64,000 bases of DNA. Origin: a virus. Every line of letters begins with the position of its first letter. Position 1 is the stretch's first letter. Below are positions 26,264 to 34,768 of this stretch, piece by piece. The translations under genes were made by a program, and so were the position numbers. Below the pieces are notes generated by a model. That model was not told where the DNA came from, searched no databases, and saw only the letters and a program-made list of their open reading frames with translations. The stretch covers positions 30,927 to 94,926 of the IMG/VR virus record IMGVR_UViG_3300030108_003282; one strand, given 5' to 3'.

Positions 26264-26641
26264 TCACTTTGGTTTATGTGTGTAAATGTCTCCATCTTTG
26301 TGCATAAAGATTTTACCTTCCTTTTCTAATTTAGACAAGGCTCTTTTAATTTCAGATTCTTCTCCAAATTGTTTTAGATTTTTCATCCCCAATGCTCCGC
26401 CTTCTTTTTTGATTTCAGCAAGAATTTTTGCTTCAATGTCTTGTTTAACCATTCTTCCAACCACAGGTCTTTGCCCTACACCATATTTTTGTTTTAGTTC
26501 GCTAATCAAACGACTTACATTAATCATAGGGCTATTTCTTCTATCAAACTCTCTTATTGCTTCATCAGGCAATCCTCTTAGAGCAGGATAAGTTTGCCTT
26601 AGTCCTTTAATATCTAATTTCAATATATCTTTCCAAGTCAT
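26264..26641 (-). CDS. Trp-tagged winged-helix protein
   Basis: A 125-residue protein starting M-T-W-K-D-I-L-K, the shared tag. The C-terminal 60 residues (DIEAKILAEIKKEGGALGMK then SEIKRALSKLEKEGKIFMHKDGDIYTHK) look like a winged helix, three helices and a beta wing. Likely nucleic-acid binding and loaded in the head. It overlaps the next upstream gene by four bases. Confidence 0.7.
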   Translation of the reverse strand: MTWKDILKLDIKGLRQTYPALRGLPDEAIREFDRRNSPMINVSRLISELKQKYGVGQRPVVGRMVKQDIEAKILAEIKKEGGALGMKNLKQFGEESEIKRALSKLEKEGKIFMHKDGDIYTHKPK

Positions 26642-27096
26642 GCTCTCATCCTCTTTGTTTTTCTTTTACTAGATTCTTTTCTTGCTAGTGCTACCTTATG
26701 TGCTGAATTTAATCTTTTCTTTGTTTCAGGGTCTTTGGCTCTCTTTGCTGCTACCCTTGCTCTTTGTTCAACTAAATTGATAATTTGTGATTGTCTCTTG
26801 TGTGGTTTTGATTTAAATGAAGAACTAGAAAAAGTTTCTCTTACATCTTTTGCAGTTTTAAACTTTACAGGGACAGTATCTTTCGGGTTTTCATCAGTAT
26901 ATAATCTTCTTGTAGAACCCTTCGGCTTCTTCCCAGTCCCCTTCTTCGGGTCTTTCTTTAAAATATTTTTCCAACTCTTTCCAACATATCCTGAAGCATA
27001 AGCGGCTGCTGCTTGTCTTTCGGCATCTTTACGATTTTTATAGACTTTACCCTTACTACCCCATTTATAGCCGCCTTTTACCTTTCTAATAGGCAT
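26638..27096 (-). CDS. Basic protein with KGGYKWG domain and internal Trp tag
   Basis: About 152 residues from ATG 27096. Residues 1-38 form the small phage module KGGYKWGSKGKVY...AERQAAAAYASGY, known from many phage proteins. The shared tag follows internally (K-S-W-K-N-I-L-K-K near residue 41). The rest is strongly basic. The internal tag suggests either a tag that works within a chain or a processing site near it. Confidence 0.7.
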   Translation of the reverse strand: MPIRKVKGGYKWGSKGKVYKNRKDAERQAAAAYASGYVGKSWKNILKKDPKKGTGKKPKGSTRRLYTDENPKDTVPVKFKTAKDVRETFSSSSFKSKPHKRQSQIINLVEQRARVAAKRAKDPETKKRLNSAHKVALARKESSKRKTKRMRA

Positions 27097-27101
27097 AAGA
27101 A

Positions 27102-27371
27102 TCACTTTTGACTAAATTTCTTTCCTGTTGGAACGTGCTGAATACCCTTTTTACGGCCTTTTCTTTTCTTTGAGTCTTGATACCGAAGAGTTTTCTTATC
27201 TGTTCTCTTATAGGTCGCTCTTGGCATATATCTTCCTTTAGTTTTGGGTTTTGGTTTCTTGCCTTTATCTTTTGCTCTATGCTGTTCAGCACTCCCCCAA
27301 TCCTCATCAGTCCAAGTAGATAAATCTCTTTGCCTTTTTGATTTGGCTTTGAGAATATTACGCCAATTAAT
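27102..27371 (-). CDS. Trp-tagged basic protein (ATT start)
   Basis: About 89 residues. The open frame has an upstream TTG-type start within another gene. However, the shared tag N-W-R-N-I-L-K begins right after an in-frame ATT at 27371, which follows GGTGG. Starting there gives the tag at the N-terminus, as in the neighbours, so ATT initiation is proposed. The protein is Lys/Arg-rich and probably binds DNA. Confidence 0.55.
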   Translation of the reverse strand: MNWRNILKAKSKRQRDLSTWTDEDWGSAEQHRAKDKGKKPKPKTKGRYMPRATYKRTDKKTLRYQDSKKRKGRKKGIQHVPTGKKFSQK

Positions 27372-27576
27372 TTTTATATCCGCCACCAGCCCTCTTATAC
27401 GCCTGAGCCAACATCTGCGCTTTTCTTGCAGACCATTGACCTGCCGCACCACCTTTTGTTCCTCGTTTAATTCTATTAAAAATTCTTTTTCTCATTCCAG
27501 GTTTTGTATAGTTTCCAGACTGATTTACAGTAGATTTCTTCTTTTTCTTTTTCTTTAAAATATCCTGCCATTCCAT
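27367..27576 (-). CDS. Trp-tagged basic protein, DUF5872-like
   Basis: A 69-residue protein starting M-E-W-Q-D-I-L-K, then eight lysines. The body contains GNYTKPGMRKRIFNRIK and GQWSARKAQMLAQAYK, a small basic domain common in phages (DUF5872-like, from memory). Likely an internal DNA-associated protein. SD AGGAAGTGA precedes the ATG. Confidence 0.75.
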   Translation of the reverse strand: MEWQDILKKKKKKKSTVNQSGNYTKPGMRKRIFNRIKRGTKGGAAGQWSARKAQMLAQAYKRAGGGYKN

Positions 27577-27593
27577 TTTTTCACTTCCTTAAA

Positions 27594-29228
27594 TTAATCT
27601 TGTGTTTTTTCAATAGTTCCCATTTCTTCAATATAAAGTTTAAGATATTTTTGCATTCTTCCAATAGCATAACTGTAATTTTGTCCAGATTTATACATCA
27701 AGTGTGCGGTTTCAAGTTCTCTGATAATTTTTGCAAGTCTATCACTAATAGCAGTGGTATCTAGTTTTCTATCAAGAATTTTTTTAGTTGAAGAAATAAT
27801 GTGGTCTACCTCTTTATCACCTAAACCTTTTTTATCTCTTAAATACGGAGTTGAACTTTTAGTAATCTTAATAATTGTTCCAATATTTTCTAAAGAGTCC
27901 ATAACCGACATTTTACAATTGTCTTTGTATTTTTGAATATCATCTAAATAGATACCTTCTTTCAACCAATCAAAACCCACATGGTCTTTATGATTCTCCC
28001 ACTTCATTAACTTAAAAATTTCATCACAACGGCTTTTATACCAGTCGGCTTTCTTATATGACTTCTTCATGCGAATCAACTCAAGCAATAACTCAGCGTT
28101 GCCTTTCTTAAGACGAAAATGAGGAAGACAATTCTTTAACAGTTTAGAAACATCATCCTGTGAATAAAAATTTAATCTATTAATTAAACGGGTTGCTTGT
28201 GGAGATTTCTGGTCTAAATGCATTCTGCCGAAACCAAGAGACTTATGCATTTCTTGCATAAAAGCCTTACCTCTTTCTCCTGTTGCGACTAATCCTACTC
28301 TTGGATTCATGTTGCGGTCTAATGTAATATATCCATCTGAATCAATAAAAGCAGCAGTATAAGCCCAAATATTTTTCTTAATCATAGAAGGGACTTTGTA
28401 ATACGAACCCTTTACAGAACTAATTTCTAATTTTTTGACTGCCTTTGAAATTGAATTAGGGCTTGCTGCTTTATGAAGAGAGGAAGGCATTCTTTCGTGT
28501 ATTCCTGAAGCAGTAATTCCTGGATTTTCACAAACCATTTTTAAAATAAAGTCCTCTGTTCTTTGTTTCTTTGATTTGGTAAGAGACTGGTCTGTAATCT
28601 TAGAAATAGCATTTCTAAAATCCTTTTTAGCAGAACTCATAGTTTTGTGCAGATTAGAATATTCTTTTCCATAGGCCATTCCAGTTTGCTCTATTTCAGC
28701 CTCCCAGTATTTACAAAGAGCATCAACAGTTTCTCTTCTTAATTCTGAACTTTTCATCTTATGTAGTTTGGACAAATCTTTCTCATTATACCTCATTTTT
28801 CTTAGAGGAACCTCATAGTCGTTTAACCAAGTAATAGAACCGATGCAATTATTTAAATGTTCAGTATAAGCATCAATCATCGTATCAATGGCTTTTGACA
28901 TTTTAATACGATGTTCCCCCTTCAACGCTCTCCGAGACTTTCTCATTTTTCTAACTAAATCAGGAATAGTGTGTTCTTGAACAATATATTCATTTGGAAA
29001 AGAAGTGAGTCTCTTTCTTGCATCGCTAGCATTGATGTTAAAAGCAGTAGATAATTTAACTATTTCTTCATGCTCAGACATAACATAGGTATTGTTGAAG
29101 ATACTCTTTAATTCTGTATCTAGTTGTTCCTCTATGCTATCTTTAACTTCGGCTTCTTCTTCATCTAATTCGGCTAAACGGTTCATTTGTTCAGCCGCTT
29201 GACGGTATTTATCTGCCTGTTCTGTCAT
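27594..29228 (-). CDS. LAGLIDADG-like domain protein next to terminase
   Basis: A 544-residue protein. Residues 1-220 are helical and charged. A helix-turn-helix follows (about 230-280, FILKMVCENPGITASGIHERM). Then AAFIDSDGYITLDR at about residue 295 matches the LAGLIDADG signature, with a second-half RMKKSYKKADWYKSRC pattern. The C-terminal 150 residues are helical. This fits a single-motif homing endonuclease domain embedded in, or recruited by, a terminase-linked protein. It may cut or bind DNA during packaging, or be a decayed endonuclease. Confidence 0.7.
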   Translation of the reverse strand: MTEQADKYRQAAEQMNRLAELDEEEAEVKDSIEEQLDTELKSIFNNTYVMSEHEEIVKLSTAFNINASDARKRLTSFPNEYIVQEHTIPDLVRKMRKSRRALKGEHRIKMSKAIDTMIDAYTEHLNNCIGSITWLNDYEVPLRKMRYNEKDLSKLHKMKSSELRRETVDALCKYWEAEIEQTGMAYGKEYSNLHKTMSSAKKDFRNAISKITDQSLTKSKKQRTEDFILKMVCENPGITASGIHERMPSSLHKAASPNSISKAVKKLEISSVKGSYYKVPSMIKKNIWAYTAAFIDSDGYITLDRNMNPRVGLVATGERGKAFMQEMHKSLGFGRMHLDQKSPQATRLINRLNFYSQDDVSKLLKNCLPHFRLKKGNAELLLELIRMKKSYKKADWYKSRCDEIFKLMKWENHKDHVGFDWLKEGIYLDDIQKYKDNCKMSVMDSLENIGTIIKITKSSTPYLRDKKGLGDKEVDHIISSTKKILDRKLDTTAISDRLAKIIRELETAHLMYKSGQNYSYAIGRMQKYLKLYIEEMGTIEKTQD

Positions 29229-29237
29229 ATAAATACC

Positions 29238-30668
29238 TCAAAAGTTTAAGCCTATGGACGAAGAAAAGCCCTGTTTTGGTCGTTGCGGAGCATCGTTAAA
29301 CAGCCCTAAATCATCGAGCAGTATGAAGTTATCGCTGGCCTGATAAGTAGCGGCATTTGCTAAAGCAAGACTCATCACCATATCGTCATGCGCCCCAATA
29401 CCTTCAAATTTTCCACGCTCGGTAATAGCAAACATTGATAATTCTTCAATAAGCAAAGAAGAAACCTTTCTACTTTCTTCATTCCCGTATGGGAAGTGAA
29501 TCTTTCCATTTTCAAGAGACATTTGTAAATTAAGAATAATCTCTTGTTTCTTTCTTCTAGTTGTATCAAAGTCATGAACATTTACATCAGCAACTTGACG
29601 AAGTTCTTGAGTAAATGATTTAGCAAAAGTATTTGTTTCAAACAAAATAACTTCGGGTCTAAAGACTTGATTTAATAATTTTACCTTTTGAATATTTTCA
29701 CGGAACTGAACGTTCTTTGCTCGGTCTACGTACACAATTGATTTATTTTCATTTTCATCTACCTCAAGAACAGTAATCACATTGTAATCCCCATCAGTAG
29801 AAATAGCGGGGTCCACTCCTATGAAATATTTATATCCTTCACGCTTTAATGGTTTCAATACTAAATCTTTGTTCTTAGCATTATCTAAATGTTCGGGACT
29901 GAATAAAGAAGTTCCTGTTGAAATAGGCACACACATATATTCTCTTGTAAACATTAATGAACCGACTTCTGCCTTACGAGCCATTAACGCCTCATAGTTC
30001 CATCGGTCAGGCCACAACGGTTCGTTTAGTGCATTTAAACAGGGGTATGTTCTAACAGTATAAGCAGCATTTTCGGATAATTGCTGGTAAATATCCGTAT
30101 AACTGAAAGGTGTTCCAATAACACGTAAAGATGCGGTATGGTGAAGTGTTGGAATCATATCCCCATAAAACCAGTCAGTGACTTTTTGAATACCAGTCAT
30201 ACTAAACTCTTTCAAAGGGTCATCAATAACAATCTCTTGAGGGTGAAGCCCACGAATCTGTGAACCAACCGACCTTTCAAGGATTTGGTTTCCATTGGTT
30301 AATGTAATATTCCCAATAGCCCAACCTCTTGCGGGTTTAAATTTCTTGAGCATTGGGTGAGTAAACATCTTATCAATGTCTCTCATGTGAACCAAAGTCT
30401 GTTTTTGGTTAGAAGAAATATAAAGCATTTGATATGGAGGCTCTTCAAAGATTAATTTCCACACAACCCATGAATGCATAAATACAGATTTTCCGTGGTC
30501 TCTTGAACAGATAATTACAGTTCTTTGAGTAGTGTTCATTAACTCATGCCATTCCTGTATGTATGAAGGAAAATCAAAACCTAATACATTTTGAAAAAAA
30601 TAAGGGAACGAGTTTTTGGATAACTGCATATCCATCTCATGTTCAAAATTAAAGGCTTCTAATTCCAT
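29238..30668 (-). CDS. Terminase large subunit
   Basis: A 476-residue packaging motor. The ATPase has a terminase-type Walker A (SRDHGKSVF, residues about 54-62) and Walker B (EIVIDDPLKEF). The RNase H-like nuclease has its first Asp in GVDPAISTDGDYNVI, a Glu in LFETNTF and a C-terminal Asp pair in GAHDDMVMSLAL. It cuts concatemers and pumps DNA through the portal. It is followed by a LAGLIDADG-like gene. Confidence 0.92.
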   Translation of the reverse strand: MELEAFNFEHEMDMQLSKNSFPYFFQNVLGFDFPSYIQEWHELMNTTQRTVIICSRDHGKSVFMHSWVVWKLIFEEPPYQMLYISSNQKQTLVHMRDIDKMFTHPMLKKFKPARGWAIGNITLTNGNQILERSVGSQIRGLHPQEIVIDDPLKEFSMTGIQKVTDWFYGDMIPTLHHTASLRVIGTPFSYTDIYQQLSENAAYTVRTYPCLNALNEPLWPDRWNYEALMARKAEVGSLMFTREYMCVPISTGTSLFSPEHLDNAKNKDLVLKPLKREGYKYFIGVDPAISTDGDYNVITVLEVDENENKSIVYVDRAKNVQFRENIQKVKLLNQVFRPEVILFETNTFAKSFTQELRQVADVNVHDFDTTRRKKQEIILNLQMSLENGKIHFPYGNEESRKVSSLLIEELSMFAITERGKFEGIGAHDDMVMSLALANAATYQASDNFILLDDLGLFNDAPQRPKQGFSSSIGLNF

Positions 30669-30672
30669 ATGA

Positions 30673-32280
30673 CTATCTCCTTAATAATTGTTTCCATAAC
30701 ATTCTTTCAAGGGATTCTCTTTGTCCTCCCATAATGTCTTTCTTTCCTCTTTCTGTTGCTCTACCAAGTTGATTTAATCTGTCTTTTAAAGACTGAATAT
30801 GCTTGATTCTTTTTTCAAGAAATGTTTCTAAATACTTTTTCTCTTCGTTTAACCTAATTCTATATTTATTCGTTTCTTTTTCTTTATCTTTTCCTGTGTA
30901 TTCATTCGCAAATTGTTCTACCATTGGTTCGATATTTTCTAATTGTTTAAGTCTTTTTCTTGCACTTTCTATGTTAAACTTTCTTCTGACTTTCCCTTGA
31001 GAAGTATTGACCATTCTATCAGTAACTTGGTCATAGTCTGTCTGTATTCTATCTATGAGTTTTTGTCTAATGTCAATGATTTCTTTTTGAGGATTTTTAT
31101 CATAATACTCTCTTTGCTTTCTGTTTTTTTCTCTTCTCTCTTCTATCTCTTTAGCCCTTTCTTGGCTTTCCTTTTTTCTTCTTTCTTCTTTAATTCTTTT
31201 TTCTTCTCTATCTATTGTATCTTGGTAAGAATCACCCATAAGATGGCCCTCTTTTATTTCATCTACAAAGATATTATGAAATTTATATTTTTTTGAAGGA
31301 TATCCCATTGGGTGACTTCTTATTGAATCAAAAACATAAATTTGTTTTGGTTTTTCATTTAAAAAATATTGCTTAATTTTTGGGTTTGACTCTAATTCTT
31401 CCTTTCCCCTATAGGTTCCTTGCTGTCTTTGAATCGTTTCAAAAGTAATATAAGAATAATCTTCAGAATCATCATTAATATAAATCCAGCCATATCTGCC
31501 ATAAAATGGATTAGCATCTAATTCAGAAGCAATTTCTTCCATTTTTTCAGTTGAGTAATCAGGATGTTCTTTGAATCTTGCATTTACCATTACTGAGTAG
31601 TGAGGTCTATACATTATATTATATCCAGAACTGTATTTTATCGGGTTATCATTATCCTTTGGAAAGCGACTGATTAATTTATTTCCATCAATGTCTTCGG
31701 CATCTTCAAAAGTATTATCGGGCAAGATTTTGAGAAGATTAAACCATGTCGGCATAGGGTCGTCAAGATAAACACACTTCGCAAACTCGCCTTCGCCACG
31801 AATGGGCCGAATAGCCATCCTATCAGGATATTTGGACAACCAAGCACTTAAAACATCAGGTGGCAATAATTTACTCATTTGCCCCCAATTTGGACTATCT
31901 GGAAAAGACCATCCATTCTTTTTTGCGTTAGCAATCCAACGAGCATTATCTCCGTCTCTATGTCCAAAAGCAGCAACTAATGGTTTTGAAGGATTTAACT
32001 GCGGTTCTCTTGCATCTTGTAATGCTCGACTATTTCCACCAATTTGTCTTCCTTCAGCAGTAGCATACATTCCCCCAACAACGGTATGTGAAGGGTGTTC
32101 TTTGAAACCAACGGTTGCTATTGCTCTATTATTATCATCAACACGAATAAGCCAACTATCTAATTCATAAATGCCAGATTCTAAATCAGCCCTGCGAGTA
32201 TAGGGGTCGTCAGGATTATCCTGAGCAAACCTACTTTTCATATTTTCATATGAAAAAATTGCGGGGAGAACTTTAGTCAT
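30673..32280 (-). CDS. GNAT-like domain plus coiled-coil protein with two tag-like motifs
   Basis: A 535-residue protein. The N-terminal 150 residues resemble an acetyltransferase fold (ATVGFKEH, then GGMYATAEGRQIGGNSRAL with an R-x2-G-x-N/A pattern). At about residue 176 is P-T-W-F-N-L-L-K-I, like the shared tag. A second globular region (about 210-340) precedes a highly charged coiled coil (350-535). The C-terminus ends L-W-K-Q-L-L-R-R, like the end of the protein at 38247. It may be a large internal head protein. GNAT assignment is tentative. Confidence 0.6.
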   Translation of the reverse strand: MTKVLPAIFSYENMKSRFAQDNPDDPYTRRADLESGIYELDSWLIRVDDNNRAIATVGFKEHPSHTVVGGMYATAEGRQIGGNSRALQDAREPQLNPSKPLVAAFGHRDGDNARWIANAKKNGWSFPDSPNWGQMSKLLPPDVLSAWLSKYPDRMAIRPIRGEGEFAKCVYLDDPMPTWFNLLKILPDNTFEDAEDIDGNKLISRFPKDNDNPIKYSSGYNIMYRPHYSVMVNARFKEHPDYSTEKMEEIASELDANPFYGRYGWIYINDDSEDYSYITFETIQRQQGTYRGKEELESNPKIKQYFLNEKPKQIYVFDSIRSHPMGYPSKKYKFHNIFVDEIKEGHLMGDSYQDTIDREEKRIKEERRKKESQERAKEIEERREKNRKQREYYDKNPQKEIIDIRQKLIDRIQTDYDQVTDRMVNTSQGKVRRKFNIESARKRLKQLENIEPMVEQFANEYTGKDKEKETNKYRIRLNEEKKYLETFLEKRIKHIQSLKDRLNQLGRATERGKKDIMGGQRESLERMLWKQLLRR

Positions 32281-32286
32281 GAAGCA

Positions 32287-34767
32287 TCACCTAAAAGATG
32301 CCTTAATCATATATACTTGTTCACCGCTAATTCCATACTCCTTTGAAATATTGTCGTGAGAATCTACTGCCTTAATAATTTGCTCCACTTCAAACGAAGT
32401 CAAGTCAATATTTTCATCAACTTGCATCTTTGTAATCATTTTGTTAATACCATACTCATTCATAGGAATCTGTGCATAAATGACAGGCTTTCCTAATTCC
32501 TGCCTAATTACATCGTGAGCCTTTAATAACTTGTGAAGAAGAACTGGTAAGTCCACTTGAGCCGATTCAAAGATAGCCTTTAATCTATTATATGCGGTCT
32601 TTTTAGCAGGAGCGCCTTTCGTTAAAATCCCTTGATTCATGTCTAACCAATGGGGTAATGCAAATACAGGGAATGGTTTTCTAGCCCTATAGTCCTCGAA
32701 AAACTGTTCCTTTCTCTCTTTGATAGACTTCCCATCAAAGTCTTTGCCTTCTCTTTGTAAATCATTAGTCTCTGTCATATAATGATGAATTAAAGCGGCT
32801 GCGTAATTGTTGTTTCTTTCTCTTGTTCCTTCACCAAAAATTTCTGTTAATGCATCAGCAAACTCTTCACCATCGGCAATCAAAGAACCATCAATTTGAA
32901 TTTCAGGCATGAAGATGTTGTCTAAGAAATCAGCAATAGCGGCCATATCGCCAGCATCTATTTCTTCTCTTGAGCCTTCAAAGAGAGTATCGTAAGCACC
33001 TGACATAATAGTTTCCATTCCTAATTCTAAACTCATTGTTTGGAGAACCTTTGAACCAATGCTGGAACCAAAGGCAGGGATTTCAATTGGCATCATTCCA
33101 CTATATAGAGGGTCAAAAAAGTATGCAATTGCTGAATCTAGCATTTTTTGTAATTCTGTTTTAAACCCACGCAGTTCATCTCTAATTTCACCTTTTTGAT
33201 TTAAAGATAAAGGAATTTTTCCTGCACCAATCTCAGTTACACTTGAACCTCTTGCATCTCTTGTTTCAAACACACTTCCTCTTCTTCGTCCTTTTGTGCT
33301 TCTTGTTTCAACTTCCGCCCTAAAGTCTTCTCCACTTAATAAATCATACAAATCGTTAAAGAAGTCTTTAATTATAGAAATGTTATCTATTCCAATAGGT
33401 TCATTATCTTCAAATGAAGGGAAAGTGTCCGTATCATACATTCTCTTAAACTTTGAATTTGACATAACTGATATTGGTAAGGCTAGAACCTTAACCTCGC
33501 CTTCATCAAGAATTTGAGTATTTTCTACTTGGTCTAACCATTCTGCAATATCAGCAGATGTTTCTAAAGAAACCTGCCCATAATCATCTGCTTCTTCCAA
33601 TTGTTCTTCCATATCTTCCAATAGTCCGAGAATCTCTCTTTCCATTTGGTCATTGATAGCAATAAGTTTAGTTCCTCTGTTATATTCATAAACCAACAAT
33701 GGGTCAGCCTGACCCAAAACTTTTTCATAATCTTCATCCCAACGAAGTTGAGTTTGTAGTAAATCTTCTAATTCATCAACAATATCCATATCTATTTCAT
33801 CACCTGCTGTGCTGCTAGATGCTGCTAAAGAGCCTTCAAGGTATTGTACCAAAGAAGCATTTACATCTCCATACGATTGAGGGTCGTCAGAATATCCGCT
33901 TTGGTCGTCTTCTTTTGTAGTCATTCTATCCAAAGCCAATCTATGTGCGATAATGTTAAAGAAACGGTGATAACCAGACTCAAATCTTCCTTCAACATTT
34001 TCAAACTTAGCAATATATTCTAAGTTTACATTTCCCACCTGCTTGTAAAGTTTTTCAAAAGTATCTTTAATCTCTTCTGGAAAGTCAATATCTCTGACTT
34101 CAATAAAGAAATTTGTTAAGTCTTCCTCAAACTGTTCATATAACGCACCAATACCCGCCCAGTAGTTATAAATTTCTATACGAACATCCTTCTTAGAAAC
34201 ATCCACCGCCCCTAAGAACTTATTAATATCAATCTTGAATGTTCTGTATTCTGAAACATCCAATCTGTCTTCAAGGACTTCCTTAATTTCTAATAAGTTA
34301 TGTCTAAGATTTTCTCCAATATTTCCTTTTAGAGCATCCTGAATGATTTCTAAAACTTCCTGTTTAGGATTTCTAATGTCAATACTGTCCTTAATTTTAA
34401 CATTTAATAGTTGATTAGCAGTAATCTTTGCTCCTTTAGCATACAAATTTAAAGATAAGAAGTCCTCAACAATATCTTCTTGCGCTTTTGCTGAAGCCGC
34501 TTCTTGTTTTGGTTTTTTATCTTTGAGAGTAGAACGAATAAATTTAATTGCGGCCTTCTTCTTCTCTCTAATTTCTTGCATGGCCCTGTCCTTTTCGGAT
34601 GGCTCTGCAATTAACCTCGCCTTTTCCTTTAAGCGATTTTCAAAACGGGTAGCAATTCTATTAATTTCAGTTCTTTTCTGCGAAGCATCAGTAGTTCTTG
34701 CTAAATCTGCAATTCTTTCAGGGGACAAATCCAGCATTTCTTTTTCTTCACTACTCAGTTCTACCAT
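32287..34767 (-). CDS. Very large helical virion protein, 826 residues
   Basis: Starts at ATG 34767, six bases after AGGTGA. It is acidic, mainly helical, with no recognised motif. A region around residues 300-350 contains Ser/Ala-rich linkers. Encoded between terminase-adjacent and tagged genes. Its size and composition fit an internal core/ejection protein, but this is inference. Not recognised. Confidence 0.65.
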   Translation of the reverse strand: MVELSSEEKEMLDLSPERIADLARTTDASQKRTEINRIATRFENRLKEKARLIAEPSEKDRAMQEIREKKKAAIKFIRSTLKDKKPKQEAASAKAQEDIVEDFLSLNLYAKGAKITANQLLNVKIKDSIDIRNPKQEVLEIIQDALKGNIGENLRHNLLEIKEVLEDRLDVSEYRTFKIDINKFLGAVDVSKKDVRIEIYNYWAGIGALYEQFEEDLTNFFIEVRDIDFPEEIKDTFEKLYKQVGNVNLEYIAKFENVEGRFESGYHRFFNIIAHRLALDRMTTKEDDQSGYSDDPQSYGDVNASLVQYLEGSLAASSSTAGDEIDMDIVDELEDLLQTQLRWDEDYEKVLGQADPLLVYEYNRGTKLIAINDQMEREILGLLEDMEEQLEEADDYGQVSLETSADIAEWLDQVENTQILDEGEVKVLALPISVMSNSKFKRMYDTDTFPSFEDNEPIGIDNISIIKDFFNDLYDLLSGEDFRAEVETRSTKGRRRGSVFETRDARGSSVTEIGAGKIPLSLNQKGEIRDELRGFKTELQKMLDSAIAYFFDPLYSGMMPIEIPAFGSSIGSKVLQTMSLELGMETIMSGAYDTLFEGSREEIDAGDMAAIADFLDNIFMPEIQIDGSLIADGEEFADALTEIFGEGTRERNNNYAAALIHHYMTETNDLQREGKDFDGKSIKERKEQFFEDYRARKPFPVFALPHWLDMNQGILTKGAPAKKTAYNRLKAIFESAQVDLPVLLHKLLKAHDVIRQELGKPVIYAQIPMNEYGINKMITKMQVDENIDLTSFEVEQIIKAVDSHDNISKEYGISGEQVYMIKASFR

Positions 34768-34768
34768 T

